A stretch of 64,000 nucleotides of DNA from Thiosulfatihalobacter marinus (lineage in GTDB: Bacteria > Pseudomonadota > Alphaproteobacteria > Rhodobacterales > Rhodobacteraceae). Below are positions 1 through 9,475 of the stretch, one piece after another. The stretch's first letter is position 1; each line of letters begins with the position of its first letter. The DNA lies in contig NZ_JAECRZ010000002.1 in assembly GCF_016019955.1 (NCBI RefSeq), positions 124,001 to 188,000 of the forward strand. The letters run 5' to 3'. The notes below the pieces were generated by a model, which was not told the origin of the DNA, made no database searches, and saw nothing but the letters and a program-made list of their open reading frames with translations. Made by a program: the position numbers and the translations under genes.

Positions 1-1
1 G

Positions 2-1951
2 GATGCGGACAAGCAGGCGCTGCATGTGAAGATGGCGGATGAGGCGGTGCATATCGGCCCGCCCCCGGCCAACCAGTCTTATATCGTGATCGACAAGGTG
101 ATGGACGCGATCCGCCAGACCGGTGCGCAGGCCGTGCATCCGGGCTATGGGTTCCTGTCGGAGAATTCAAAATTCGCCGAGGCGCTGGAGGCCGAGGGCG
201 TTGCGTTTGTCGGCCCGCCGGTGGGGGCGATCGAGGCGATGGGCGACAAGATCACCTCCAAGAAGATCGCGCAGGAGGCCAACGTGTCGACGGTGCCCGG
301 CTATATGGGCCTGATCGAGAATGCGGACGAGGCGGTGAAGATCTCTAACCAGATCGGCTATCCGGTGATGATCAAGGCGTCTGCCGGGGGCGGCGGCAAG
401 GGAATGCGGATCGCCTGGAATGACGAAGAGGCGCGGGAAGGCTTTCAATCGTCGAAGAACGAAGCGGCGAACAGCTTTGGCGATGATCGGATTTTCATCG
501 AGAAATTCGTGACCCAGCCGCGCCATATCGAAATTCAGGTTCTGTGCGACGCGCATGGCAACGGCATTTATCTGAACGAGCGGGAATGTTCGATCCAACG
601 CCGCAACCAGAAGGTTGTGGAAGAGGCGCCCAGCCCGTTCCTGGACGAGGCCACCCGCAAGGCGATGGGCGAACAGTCGGTCGCGCTGGCCAGGGCGGTG
701 GGCTATGCCAGTGCCGGGACGGTGGAATTCATCGTCGATGGCGACAAGAATTTCTATTTCCTGGAGATGAACACCCGTTTGCAGGTGGAACATCCCGTGA
801 CCGAGCTGATCACCGGGGTGGACCTGGTGGAGCAGATGATCCGGGTCGCAAGCGGCGAGAAGCTGTCGATCACGCAGGACGATGTGCAGCTGAACGGCTG
901 GGCGATCGAGAACCGGCTTTATGCCGAAGATCCCTATCGCGGGTTCCTGCCGTCGATCGGCCGCCTGACCCGGTATCGCCCGCCTGCCGAGCTGGCCGGT
1001 GGTCTGTTGCACGAGAACGGCAAGTGGCAGGGCGATGCCCCGGCCGGTGACGGCATTGCGGTGCGCAACGACACCGGCGTTTACGAGGGCGGCGAGATCA
1101 GCATGTATTACGATCCGATGATCGCCAAGCTGTGCACCTGGGCGCCGACACGGGGCGCGGCAATCGAAGCGATGCGCAATGCGCTGGACGGGTTCGAGGT
1201 GGAGGGGATCGGGCACAATCTGCCGTTCCTGAGCGCGGTCATGGATCATGCGAAATTCATCAGCGGCGACATGACCACGGCCTTTATCGAAGAGGAATAC
1301 CCGGACGGGTTCCAGGGGGTCGAGCTGGCCAGCGAAACGCTGCGCAGGATCGCGGCGGCGACGGCGGCGATGCATCGCGTGGCCGAGATCCGGCGCACGC
1401 GGGTTTCGGGCCGGATGGACAATCACGAGCGCCGCGTGGGAACGAATTGGGTGGTCACGCTTCAGGGCGAAGAGTTCCCGCTGAAGGTGAAGGCGGACAA
1501 GAAGGGATCGACCATCAAGTTTGCCGATGGCGGCAAGCTGCGCGTGACCTCGGACTGGACGCCGGGGGATCAGCTGGCCAGGGTGAAGGTGGGCGATGAC
1601 CTTCTGGTGCTGAAGGTTGGCAAGATCCCGGGCGGGTTCCGCATCCGCAGCCGGGGCGCGGATCTGAAAGTGCATGTGCGCACCCCGCGCCAGACCGAGC
1701 TGGCCAGGCTGATGCCCGAGAAGGTGGCGCCGGACACGTCCAGGCTGTTGTTGTGCCCGATGCCGGGACTGATCGTGAAGGTCAACGTGGAAGTGGGCCA
1801 GGAAGTGCAGGAAGGCCAGGCGCTGTGCACGGTCGAGGCGATGAAGATGGAGAACATCCTGCGCGCCGAGAGGACCGGCACCGTGTCCAGGATCAACGCC
1901 GGAGCGGGCGACAGCCTGGCGGTGGACGACGTGATCATGGAGTTCGAATAG
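2..1951 (+). CDS. pccA: Propionyl-CoA carboxylase, alpha (biotin) subunit, 5' end cut by window
   Basis: Biotin carboxylase plus biotin carrier subunit. With the beta subunit (not in the window) it carboxylates propionyl-CoA to (S)-methylmalonyl-CoA in the cytoplasm. The open frame continues left of position 26 to the window edge (codons for DADKQALHV), so the GTG at 26 is not the start; roughly 30 residues are missing. Visible features are the ATP-grasp glycine-rich loop KASAGGGGKGMRIA, the biotin carboxylase motif EMNTRLQVEHPVTE, and the C-terminal biotinyl domain with EAMKMEN, where the biotinylated Lys codon is 1844-1846. The order carboxylase, PCC-type linker and biotinyl domain distinguishes it from acetyl-CoA carboxylase AccC, which lacks the carrier. 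The methylmalonyl-CoA mutase gene 680 bp downstream uses the epimerised product. Confidence 0.95.
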   Translation, partial: DADKQALHVKMADEAVHIGPPPANQSYIVIDKVMDAIRQTGAQAVHPGYGFLSENSKFAEALEAEGVAFVGPPVGAIEAMGDKITSKKIAQEANVSTVPGYMGLIENADEAVKISNQIGYPVMIKASAGGGGKGMRIAWNDEEAREGFQSSKNEAANSFGDDRIFIEKFVTQPRHIEIQVLCDAHGNGIYLNERECSIQRRNQKVVEEAPSPFLDEATRKAMGEQSVALARAVGYASAGTVEFIVDGDKNFYFLEMNTRLQVEHPVTELITGVDLVEQMIRVASGEKLSITQDDVQLNGWAIENRLYAEDPYRGFLPSIGRLTRYRPPAELAGGLLHENGKWQGDAPAGDGIAVRNDTGVYEGGEISMYYDPMIAKLCTWAPTRGAAIEAMRNALDGFEVEGIGHNLPFLSAVMDHAKFISGDMTTAFIEEEYPDGFQGVELASETLRRIAAATAAMHRVAEIRRTRVSGRMDNHERRVGTNWVVTLQGEEFPLKVKADKKGSTIKFADGGKLRVTSDWTPGDQLARVKVGDDLLVLKVGKIPGGFRIRSRGADLKVHVRTPRQTELARLMPEKVAPDTSRLLLCPMPGLIVKVNVEVGQEVQEGQALCTVEAMKMENILRAERTGTVSRINAGAGDSLAVDDVIMEFE

Positions 1952-2023
1952 GGTGGATCGGGCGCGGCCATATTGCAGGGCGGAGCGCGGGCACATGTCC
2001 GCGCCACACCTTGTGGGCCGCGC

Positions 2024-2479
2024 CTATCGCCCGTGGCTGTCGCGGATTTCCTGTTGGCGCAGGGGCATCTTGTCGATGCTGGCCGAGATGGTGCGCACGT
2101 CCCAGGGGAAGGGTTTGCGCAGATACGGATTGCCGTCCTTGCCGATCAGCACCAGCATGAAGCCGCGCGGGCGCAGTTCCTGGCGCAGGGCCGATCGGGC
2201 GGCCGGGTTGGTATCCGTCAGCACCACCACGTCGCGTTCCGCCAGTTCGTCGGGCAGGGCGCGCAGCAGATCCATCTGCTGGGCAAAGCGCGGGTCGCGG
2301 TCGGTATCGGCAAAGATCACCAGCGGACGCTTGATCCACTGGAATTCTTCCAGCGTGGCGGTTTCGCCGCTGCGGAACAGCGCGTCGGCGCCGGATTGGG
2401 CATCGTTTTCGGCCGCGACAACGGGCGCGGAAATGGTGGCCAGAAATAGTGAAAGAACAAGGGTCAAGCGGTGGGTCAT
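2024..2479 (-). CDS. DUF4174 family exported protein
   Basis: A 151-residue protein of unknown function. The N-terminus MTHRLTLVLSLFLATISAPVVAA is a typical Sec signal peptide, so the mature protein is probably periplasmic. The rest matches the thioredoxin-like DUF4174 family by pattern: FQWIKRPLVIFAD, a central LTDTNPAARSALR, and GFMLVLIGKDGNPYLRKPFPW. There is no CXXC redox pair. The start at 2479 is chosen because the reverse strand has CAGGAGAGAAG directly before the ATG and the signal peptide begins there; the in-frame extension to 2734 would overlap the mutase gene on the other strand. It sits divergently between pccA and the mutase, an arrangement I associate with Rhodobacteraceae; a link to propionate metabolism is only positional. 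Confidence 0.8.
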   Translation of the reverse strand: MTHRLTLVLSLFLATISAPVVAAENDAQSGADALFRSGETATLEEFQWIKRPLVIFADTDRDPRFAQQMDLLRALPDELAERDVVVLTDTNPAARSALRQELRPRGFMLVLIGKDGNPYLRKPFPWDVRTISASIDKMPLRQQEIRDSHGR

Positions 2480-2633
2480 CTTCTCTCCTGTTGGGCCCAA
2501 TATATGTGGCCGGGCCGGTATTGCGACAGGCAAATGCAAAAGCCACGGGAAATTTATGCCGCCAAGCGCGGGACTTGTGATGCCGCCGGCGCCCCTGGGC
2601 GCGGCGGCGTGAGACACTGACGAGGAACTGGAC

Positions 2634-4760
2634 ATGAGCGACACCAAGAAATGGGCCGAACTGGCCGCCAAGGAACTGCGTGGGCGGCCGCTGGAAGATC
2701 TGACCTGGAAGACGCTGGAAGGCATTGATGTCAAGCCGCTTTATACCGAGGAAGACACGCAGGGGTTGAGCCATATGGGCAGCCTGCCGGGATTCGGCCC
2801 GTTCACGCGCGGCCCCAAGGCAACAATGTATGCCGGGCGCCCCTGGACGATCCGGCAATATGCCGGGTTTTCGACCGCCGAGGAGTCCAATGCCTTTTAC
2901 CGGCGCAACCTGGCCGCCGGTCAGCAGGGCGTATCGGTGGCCTTTGATCTGGCCACGCATCGCGGCTATGACAGCGACCATCCGCGCGTGGTGGGCGATG
3001 TGGGCAAGGCGGGCGTGGCGATCGACAGTGTCGAGGACATGAAGATCCTGTTCGACGGCATCCCGCTGGACAAGGTCAGCGTGTCGATGACGATGAATGG
3101 CGCGGTGATCCCGATCCTGGCCAGTTTCATCGTGGCGGGCGAAGAACAGGGCCATGACAAGGCGCTGCTGGCGGGCACCATTCAGAATGACATTCTCAAG
3201 GAATTCATGGTGCGCAACACGTATATCTATCCGCCCGAGCCGTCGATGCGGATCATTTCGGACATCATCGAATACACCAGCAACGAGATGCCCAAATTCA
3301 ACTCGATCAGCATCTCGGGCTATCACATGCAGGAGGCGGGCGCGAACCTTGTGCAGGAGCTGGCCTACACGCTGGCGGACGGGCGGGAATATGTGCGCGC
3401 GGCGATGAATGCGGGCATGGATGTTGACAAGTTCGCCGGGCGGCTGAGCTTTTTCTTTGCGATCGGCATGAATTTCTTCATGGAGGCGGCCAAGCTGCGC
3501 GCGGCGCGGTTCCTGTGGCACCGGATCATGACCGAGTTCGGCGCCCGGTCGGAGCGTTCCAAGATGCTGCGCACCCATTGCCAGACATCGGGCGTGAGTT
3601 TGCAGGAGCAGGATCCCTATAACAACGTCATCCGCACCGCTTATGAGGCGATGTCGGCGGTGTTGGGCGGCACCCAGTCGCTGCACACCAATGCGCTGGA
3701 CGAGGCGATTGCGCTGCCCACGGATTTCTCGGCCCGGATCGCGCGCAACACGCAGCTTGTCTTGCAGGAGGAGACCGGTGTGACCAATGTGGTGGATCCG
3801 CTGGCCGGGTCCTATTACGTGGAGGCGCTGACCGACGAGCTGATCCAGAAGGCCTGGGCGCTGATGGAAGAGGTCGAGGAGATGGGCGGCATGACCAGGG
3901 CGGTGGCCTCGGGGATGCCGAAGCTGCGTATCGAGGAAAGCGCGGCGATGCGCCAGGCGATGATCGACAAGGGCGACGAGGTGATCGTCGGGGTCAACAA
4001 GTATCGCAAGGACAAGGAAGACCCGATCGACATTCTGGACGTGGACAATGTGGCGGTGCGCGAGAGTCAGATCGCGCGGCTGGAAAAGATCCGGGCAGAG
4101 CGGGACGGCGACGCCTGCGAGGCGGCGCTGAGCGCGTTGACGCGGGTTGCCCGGGAGGGCGGCAACCTTTTGGCGGCGGCTGTGGAAGCGGCGCGGGCGC
4201 GGGCATCTGTTGGGGAAATCAGCATGGCGATGGAAAAGGAATTCGGGCGGCATCGCGCCGAGGTCAAGACTTTGGCCGGGGTGTATGGGGCGGCTTATGA
4301 AGGCGACGAGGGCTTTGCGGCGATCCAGAAATCGGTGGAGGATTTCGCCGCCGACGAGGGGCGGCGGCCGCGGATGCTGGTGGTCAAGATGGGGCAGGAC
4401 GGTCATGACCGGGGCGCCAAGGTGATCGCCACGGCCTTTGCCGATATCGGGTTCGACGTGGATGTCGGTCCGCTGTTCCAGACGCCGGACGAGGCGGCGC
4501 AGGACGCGGTGGACAATGACGTGCATGTGGTGGGGATTTCCAGCCAGGCGGCGGGTCACAAGACACTGGCGCCGCAGTTGATCGAGGCGCTGAAGGCCAG
4601 GGATGCCGGGGATATCCTGGTGATCTGTGGCGGGGTGATCCCGCAGCAGGATTACGAATTTCTGAAAAAGGCCGGGGTCAAGGCGATCTTTGGGCCGGGC
4701 ACCAATATTCCGGCGGCGGCGCAGGATATTCTGCGTCTGATCCGCGAAGCGCGCGGGTAA
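2634..4760 (+). CDS. scpA: Methylmalonyl-CoA mutase
   Basis: Adenosylcobalamin-dependent isomerase converting (R)-methylmalonyl-CoA to succinyl-CoA. The 708-residue single chain carries the substrate-binding TIM barrel ([18 protein letters not shown], then [18 protein letters not shown]) followed by a C-terminal B12-binding domain with the base-off signature [11 protein letters not shown] around residues 585-595 and a downstream GGVIP loop. Length and domain order match the homodimeric/large-subunit type. ATG at 2634 is preceded by GAGGAACTGGAC. It follows pccA on the same strand with only the divergent DUF4174 gene between them, so it probably has its own promoter in 2480-2633. Together with PCC it feeds propionate, odd-chain and branched-chain carbon into the TCA cycle, and it can also serve the ethylmalonyl-CoA pathway. 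Confidence 0.96.
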   Translation: MSDTKKWAELAAKELRGRPLEDLTWKTLEGIDVKPLYTEEDTQGLSHMGSLPGFGPFTRGPKATMYAGRPWTIRQYAGFSTAEESNAFYRRNLAAGQQGVSVAFDLATHRGYDSDHPRVVGDVGKAGVAIDSVEDMKILFDGIPLDKVSVSMTMNGAVIPILASFIVAGEEQGHDKALLAGTIQNDILKEFMVRNTYIYPPEPSMRIISDIIEYTSNEMPKFNSISISGYHMQEAGANLVQELAYTLADGREYVRAAMNAGMDVDKFAGRLSFFFAIGMNFFMEAAKLRAARFLWHRIMTEFGARSERSKMLRTHCQTSGVSLQEQDPYNNVIRTAYEAMSAVLGGTQSLHTNALDEAIALPTDFSARIARNTQLVLQEETGVTNVVDPLAGSYYVEALTDELIQKAWALMEEVEEMGGMTRAVASGMPKLRIEESAAMRQAMIDKGDEVIVGVNKYRKDKEDPIDILDVDNVAVRESQIARLEKIRAERDGDACEAALSALTRVAREGGNLLAAAVEAARARASVGEISMAMEKEFGRHRAEVKTLAGVYGAAYEGDEGFAAIQKSVEDFAADEGRRPRMLVVKMGQDGHDRGAKVIATAFADIGFDVDVGPLFQTPDEAAQDAVDNDVHVVGISSQAAGHKTLAPQLIEALKARDAGDILVICGGVIPQQDYEFLKKAGVKAIFGPGTNIPAAAQDILRLIREARG

Positions 4761-4767
4761 GGCAGGC

Positions 4768-4815
4768 GGGGGGCCAGCCCCCCGCACCCCCCGGAGTATT
4801 TTCGGAACAATGAAG
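4768..4815 (+). repeat. Composite intergenic palindrome, family A, copy 1
   Basis: Starts 8 bp after the mutase stop. A 16-nt perfect stem sequence GGGGGGCCAGCCCCCC (4768-4783) is followed by CCCCCCGGAGTATTTTCGGA and then ACAATGAAG. The same arrangement of G/C hairpin, GGAGTATTT or GGGATATTT, then an A-rich GAAG end recurs at 11772, 14754, 14842 (inverted) and 36191. The position right after a gene suggests a 3'-end or mobile palindromic role; function unknown. Confidence 0.7.
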
Positions 4816-4933
4816 GGTGGGGCCGGCTCGGAAGCTGTGCCGCGCCGGGCGGGACATTCGCGTTGCCTTTGGGCTTTGGTGGTTCGGGGATCTGAGGGCT
4901 GCGCCCGGCCTGAAAAAGGCCGGGGCGCATGGT

Positions 4934-5863
4934 TCAGAGCATGAGCTGGTAGGTGGCGGGCATGTAGCGGTATCCGCCGTCACGCGATTCGACATAGCCG
5001 ACGCCGGGCCAGGGCATGTGGTAGCCCACGAAGGGCAGGTTGTCGGCGGTCATCATGTCGAGCATCATGCGCCGTGTGGCGGCGGCGGCGGCCTTGTCCA
5101 TGTCGAATTTCACCTGCCAGTCGGGATAGGCCAGCGACCAGACATAGTGGTTGGCGAAATCGGCGGCGATGACCAGTTGTTTGCCGTCGCTTTCCAGCAT
5201 GTAGGCCATGTGGCCCGGCGTGTGGCCGAAGGCCGCGATCGCGGTGATGCCCGAGGCGACCGAGGCGCCGGGGGCGATCATGTCAAAGCGGTCGGCATTG
5301 GGGCGGACCTTGCTTTCGAACGCCTTGTTGGCGCCCGACGCGTCCCAGGCGTTGAATTCGGTGGTTCCGGTGACATGGCGGGCATTGGCGAAGGTGACGC
5401 CGGCCTCGTCGGCGACGCCGCCGATATGATCGCCGTGCATGTGGGTGATCACGACCACGTCGATCTGATCGGGGCTGTAGCCGGCGGCGGCCAGAGCCGA
5501 GGTGATGCCGTCGGGATTGAGGCCGGTGTCGAACAGCACCAGTTCGTTGCCGGTGTTCACGACCGTTGGGGTGAAGAAGAACTGCGCCTTGTCAGAGGGA
5601 ATATTGGCGGCGCTGGACGCGGTGTCGAATTCGGACTGGGACACGTTCTGGCCGAAGATGGCGTGCGGGCCGTCGACGGTGCGGGTGCCGGCCAGCAGGG
5701 TGGTGACTTCGAACCCGCCCAGTTTCATGCGGTTGAAGCGGGTGGTGGCGACGCCCATCATTTCCGCCTTGGCAAAGGCCGGGCGGGCGACGGTGGCGGC
5801 AAGCGGCAAGGCGGCGGCGCCGGCGAGCATGTGGCGGCGGGTGATGGCAGGTTTTTTCAGCAT
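4934..5863 (-). CDS. MBL-fold metallo-hydrolase, Tat-exported
   Basis: A 309-residue metallo-beta-lactamase-fold hydrolase. The N-terminus has a twin-arginine pattern (ITRRHMLAGAAALPLAATVA), so it is probably exported folded to the periplasm. The zinc motif THMHGDHIGG is intact, with further metal-binding histidines in GHTPGHMAYM and near the C-terminus. The family covers lactonases, alkylsulfatase-like and glyoxalase II-like enzymes; nothing here fixes the substrate. Start at 5863 is the first ATG and gives a complete Tat signal. It is divergent from gltX, with an unusually AT-rich stretch at about 5880-5940 between them that probably carries its promoter. Confidence 0.85.
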   Translation of the reverse strand: MLKKPAITRRHMLAGAAALPLAATVARPAFAKAEMMGVATTRFNRMKLGGFEVTTLLAGTRTVDGPHAIFGQNVSQSEFDTASSAANIPSDKAQFFFTPTVVNTGNELVLFDTGLNPDGITSALAAAGYSPDQIDVVVITHMHGDHIGGVADEAGVTFANARHVTGTTEFNAWDASGANKAFESKVRPNADRFDMIAPGASVASGITAIAAFGHTPGHMAYMLESDGKQLVIAADFANHYVWSLAYPDWQVKFDMDKAAAAATRRMMLDMMTADNLPFVGYHMPWPGVGYVESRDGGYRYMPATYQLML

Positions 5864-6087
5864 GGGTGTCTCCGAATGCGATTGAGGCGAATATCGTTAT
5901 TTTTGCAACATAGGTAATATACATGATATTTTCTCAAATTGGCCACCCATCACGCGGGTGTGATGAAAAACCGGCGGGATCGGCGGGAACAAGCCGGTGG
6001 CGGGGCGGGGGAAACCAGCGGCGGGGCGCGCGGAGAGTGGACAAGCCGCGTGCTTTGTGGAAAGGGAGGCGGCAACAGGAGACCGAC

Positions 6088-7413
6088 ATGATCACCACCC
6101 GTTTCGCCCCGTCGCCCACCGGATATATCCATGTGGGCAACCTGCGCACCGCGCTGATGAATTACCTGATTGCCCGCAAGGCCGGCGGCACATTCATCCT
6201 GCGGATCGATGATACCGACCCTGACCGCAGCAAGCAGGAATATGTTGATGCGATCCAGCAGGATCTGGAGTGGCTGGGCCTGACCTGGGACCGGATCGAG
6301 AAACAGTCGGACCGGCTGGCGCGCTATGAAGAGGCGGCGCAAAACCTGCGCGACATGGGGCGGTTCTATGAATGTTTCGAGACACCGACCGAGCTTGACC
6401 TGAAGCGCAAGAAACAGCTGAACATGGGCAAGCCGCCGGTGTATGACCGCAGTGCGCTGGCGCTGAGTGATGCGGACAAGGACAGGTTGCGCGCCGAGCG
6501 TGGCAACGGGCATTGGCGTTTCAGGCTGGATCACGAGCGGATCGAGTGGGAAGACGGCATTCTGGGGCATCGCTCGATCGATGCGGCAAGCGTGTCGGAC
6601 CCGGTGCTGATCCGGGGCGACGGGCAGTTTCTGTATACGCTGGCCTCGGTGTGCGACGACATCGATTATGGCATCACGGATGTGGTGCGCGGCGCGGATC
6701 ATGTGACCAACACGGCCACGCAGATCCAGATCATTGCGGCGCTGGGCGGGGCGGTGCCGCGGTTTGCGCATCATTCGCTTCTGACCGGGCCGCAGGGCGA
6801 GGCGTTGTCCAAGCGGCTGGGCACGCTGGCGCTGCGCGATCTGCGTGAGGCGGGCGTGGAGCCGATGGCGCTTTTGAGCCTGATGGCGCGGCTGGGGTCA
6901 TCCGACCCGGTGGAGCTGTGTACCAGTCTGGACGAGATCGCGGACGGGTTCGAGATCGGGCATTTCGGCGCCGCGCCGACCAAGTTCGATGTGGACGACC
7001 TGTATCCGCTGACGGCCAGGCTGTTGCATGATCTGCCGCTTGCGGCGGTGGCCGAAGATGTGCGTGCGGCGGGGGTGCCGGATGCTCTGGCACAGCGGTT
7101 CTGGGACGTGACGCGCGAGAATATCACCACGCGCAGGGATCTGGCCGCCTGGTGGACGCTGTTCGCGCAAGGCGCCGAGCCGGAGATCGCCGAGGAAGAC
7201 CGCGCGTTTGTCGCCGAGGCGATGAGGCTGTTGCCCGAAGGCCCGTTTGACGACGAGACATGGGGCACGTGGACGGCCGAGGTGAAAGCCGCGACCGGGC
7301 GCAAGGGGCGGGGGCTGTTCATGCCGCTGCGCAAGGCGCTGACCGGGCAGAGCCACGGTCCGGACATGTCGGCGCTGATGCCGCTGTTGCAGGTGATCAG
7401 GGCGCGCGGCTGA
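6088..7413 (+). CDS. gltX: Glutamyl-tRNA synthetase, short second-type GltX
   Basis: Class I aminoacyl-tRNA synthetase attaching Glu to tRNA. The HIGH motif is PSPTGYIHVGNLRTA near the N-terminus and the KMSKS equivalent is EALSKRLGT. At 441 residues it is shorter than the usual ~465-500; alphaproteobacteria commonly carry two GltX paralogues and this length fits the shorter one, though whether it charges tRNA-Glu or tRNA-Gln cannot be read from sequence. The ATG at 6088 is chosen because GGCAACAGGA precedes it and the protein then begins MITTRFAPSPTG as in the family; the frame open from 5923 is only a GC-rich extension. It is followed by a separate cyclase-like gene. Confidence 0.95.
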   Translation: MITTRFAPSPTGYIHVGNLRTALMNYLIARKAGGTFILRIDDTDPDRSKQEYVDAIQQDLEWLGLTWDRIEKQSDRLARYEEAAQNLRDMGRFYECFETPTELDLKRKKQLNMGKPPVYDRSALALSDADKDRLRAERGNGHWRFRLDHERIEWEDGILGHRSIDAASVSDPVLIRGDGQFLYTLASVCDDIDYGITDVVRGADHVTNTATQIQIIAALGGAVPRFAHHSLLTGPQGEALSKRLGTLALRDLREAGVEPMALLSLMARLGSSDPVELCTSLDEIADGFEIGHFGAAPTKFDVDDLYPLTARLLHDLPLAAVAEDVRAAGVPDALAQRFWDVTRENITTRRDLAAWWTLFAQGAEPEIAEEDRAFVAEAMRLLPEGPFDDETWGTWTAEVKAATGRKGRGLFMPLRKALTGQSHGPDMSALMPLLQVIRARG

Positions 7414-7492
7414 GGCGGCAGCCCCGGACCGGTGCGAAAAAGGCGTGACTTGAACGGCCCGTTGACCGACCCTGCCCGAAAAGAGAGGCGCA

Positions 7493-8758
7493 ATGGCGGA
7501 TACGTTTGATCGTTTGGCGGAGTGGCTGCAACGGGCGGCGCTGTACGACATTGGTCTGGATGATCTGGTGGAAGAAACCTGCCGGCGTCTGGTTGATGGC
7601 GGTGTGCCGGTGACGCGCATATCCATAGGCTGCTTGTTGCTGCATCCGGTGCTGGCGATGCTGGATGCGACCTGGGACATGGAAAGCGGGCGCTCCTCGT
7701 GGAACACGCTGCGCCGCGCGGACATGGATGAAACGGTGCACGGGCGCGGGCCTTTCGGGGAAATCAATCCGTTTGCCCGTCAGCGCCTGAAGGAATTGCG
7801 GCATCTGGCGGGGCCGCAACTGGCCGATGAACTGACCGACTTCGCATCCTTGCGCCAGGACCTGACCGACCCGGACGTGGCGGCGAAATACCCTTTGTTC
7901 CAGCGGCTGGCGGACAAGGGGACCACCGATTACGTGGTGTTTGCGGTGCCGTTCGGCAACCGTTGGTTCGAGTTCGACAGCGGAATGGAGGCAACGACAG
8001 GCGCCACGGTTTCGCTGACAACCAATCGCAGATCGGGGTTTCAGGACCACGAGATTGCCGGGTTCCGGGGTATCCTTGTGCCATTCATGGTTGCCGCGCG
8101 CGCGGCAACCGAACGGTTTTTCGTGACCGAGCTGACCGAGACCTATCTGGGGCGGATCTCGGCGCAGGCGGTTCTGAGCGGGCAGATCGCGCGCGGCGAT
8201 GTGCGCCGGATCGATTGTGCCCTGCTTTACAGCGACATGCGCGAATCGACACTGGTCAGTCAGCAGATGGCGCCCGAAGACTATCTGGCCACGGTGAACC
8301 GCTATTTCGAATGCGTCGCGGGGGCGGTACTGGATCATGGCGGTGAAGTGCTGAAGTTCATGGGCGACGGATTGCTGGCGATCTTCCCGTTCGACAACCG
8401 CCGCCGGTTTCCCGAGGACATGTGCGCGGCGGCGCTGTCGGCGGCGCGCGAGGCGTTTCACCGGCGTGCGGACCTGCCGGAAGACGCGCAGATGGCGTTT
8501 GGTGTGGGGCTGCATGTGGGCGAGGCGGTTTACGGCAATGTCGGCACCGAGAAGCGGCTGGATTTCACGGTGACGGGGGCGTCCGTGGCGTTGGCGGGCC
8601 GGGTCGAGAGCATGACGAAGACGCTGGATGCGCCGCTATTGGCAACTGCGGATTTCGCCGCGATGGTAGCGCCCCGCGAGGGGCGCGACATGGGGCGGCA
8701 TGCGCTGCGCGGATTTGACGACGAGGTGGGAATCGTGGCCTTCGATCCGCTGGGCTGA
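7493..8758 (+). CDS. Adenylate/guanylate cyclase-homology protein with substituted catalytic residues
   Basis: A 421-residue protein. Residues 1 to about 220 form an N-terminal region without transmembrane segments that I do not recognise; the rest is a class III cyclase homology domain. Both metal-binding aspartates are visible, in LLYSDMRESTLVS and EVLKFMGDGLLAIF, and the lysine before the second one matches the purine-recognition Lys. The later motif reads RLDFTVTGASVALAGRVES, where active family members usually have TGDxVNLAxRLE: the purine-contacting Asp and the transition-state Asn are both Ala, while the Arg is kept. It may therefore be a poor or inactive cyclase, or a signalling scaffold. 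AGAGAGGCGCA precedes ATG 7493. Transcribed alone or after gltX (80 bp gap). Confidence 0.85.
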   Translation: MADTFDRLAEWLQRAALYDIGLDDLVEETCRRLVDGGVPVTRISIGCLLLHPVLAMLDATWDMESGRSSWNTLRRADMDETVHGRGPFGEINPFARQRLKELRHLAGPQLADELTDFASLRQDLTDPDVAAKYPLFQRLADKGTTDYVVFAVPFGNRWFEFDSGMEATTGATVSLTTNRRSGFQDHEIAGFRGILVPFMVAARAATERFFVTELTETYLGRISAQAVLSGQIARGDVRRIDCALLYSDMRESTLVSQQMAPEDYLATVNRYFECVAGAVLDHGGEVLKFMGDGLLAIFPFDNRRRFPEDMCAAALSAAREAFHRRADLPEDAQMAFGVGLHVGEAVYGNVGTEKRLDFTVTGASVALAGRVESMTKTLDAPLLATADFAAMVAPREGRDMGRHALRGFDDEVGIVAFDPLG

Positions 8759-8774
8759 ACCGGGTCGCGCGGGA

Positions 8775-9407
8775 TCAGGCGCGCGGCGGGGCGGTTGGCG
8801 CTGGATCGCGCTGGCCGACGAACACGGTGGCGCCAAGGGCATCGAGATGGGCGTTGACCAGTGCCAGCGCGGTTGGCGAGACCGGCCGGTGGCGCGGATA
8901 CCGTGGCGCGGCGCGATCGTTCAGCACCGGGGCGGACCAGCCTGCGGTGGTGGCAAAGAACCGCGCCACGCCGTGGGCGCCGAATTCGCGCAGATAGCCC
9001 TGCACCACCACGTCGATATAGCTGAGCAGCACGGGATGTTCGACATTGGGCGCGCCGTGTTTGCCATGGGGCACGGTATAGACCGCCACATCCAGCTGTT
9101 CGGGCGCGCTGTGCGTAACGGCATGGCTGGCGGCGACGCGGTCATAGGCGTGTTCGCGTGCGTCCAGCGCCGTCCAGTCTCCGCCGGGCACCGGGGCGAT
9201 CAGCCCGTCGATCTCGCAGGTGGCATCGGGGACCACTGTCAGATAGGCCACCGGACGCAGGGTGGTGTGCCGCCACGCGCGCCGCCAGCCCGCGAGCCGG
9301 GCAGGTTGCGCATCGCCATACTGGTGCGTATCGCGGTTCACCAGACTGCCATAGCCAAAGAAACAGGGGGCTTTCACGCGTTCTTGGCCGTCATGCTCTT
9401 GATCCAT
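8775..9407 (-). CDS. Gamma-glutamylcyclotransferase-like protein
   Basis: A small cytoplasmic enzyme of the gamma-glutamylcyclotransferase fold. The substrate-binding signature FFGYGSLVNR lies near the N-terminus and the probable catalytic glutamate is in ALDAREHAYDRV. Family members release 5-oxoproline from gamma-glutamyl peptides, but many bacterial ones are uncharacterised. Length about 210 residues. The start is uncertain: ATG 9407 gives a compact N-terminus (MDQEHDGQERVKAPCFFGYG) but lacks a strong ribosome-binding site; ATG 9437 is an alternative, and the frame stays open to 9458. It converges on the cyclase-like gene with a 16-bp gap and diverges from the NsrR-like regulator, with which it shares an upstream region of under 100 bp. 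Confidence 0.8.
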   Translation of the reverse strand: MDQEHDGQERVKAPCFFGYGSLVNRDTHQYGDAQPARLAGWRRAWRHTTLRPVAYLTVVPDATCEIDGLIAPVPGGDWTALDAREHAYDRVAASHAVTHSAPEQLDVAVYTVPHGKHGAPNVEHPVLLSYIDVVVQGYLREFGAHGVARFFATTAGWSAPVLNDRAAPRYPRHRPVSPTALALVNAHLDALGATVFVGQRDPAPTAPPRA

Positions 9408-9475
9408 GTCAAGTCCGTTTTCATCACCATGCGTCATAAAGACCGTCATCCGACACAACGGTGGGGGACGTGCGG

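Noticed and set aside
167..1996. Very long open frame antisense to pccA
   Set aside because: In GC-rich DNA the third-position bias opens antisense frames. The translation is Arg/His/Pro-rich with no domain, and the sense strand encodes a clear biotin carboxylase.
1935..4787. A 950-codon open frame on the minus strand opposite the mutase
   Set aside because: Low-complexity His/Arg/Pro composition without motifs; shadow of the mutase and of the DUF4174 gene in another frame.
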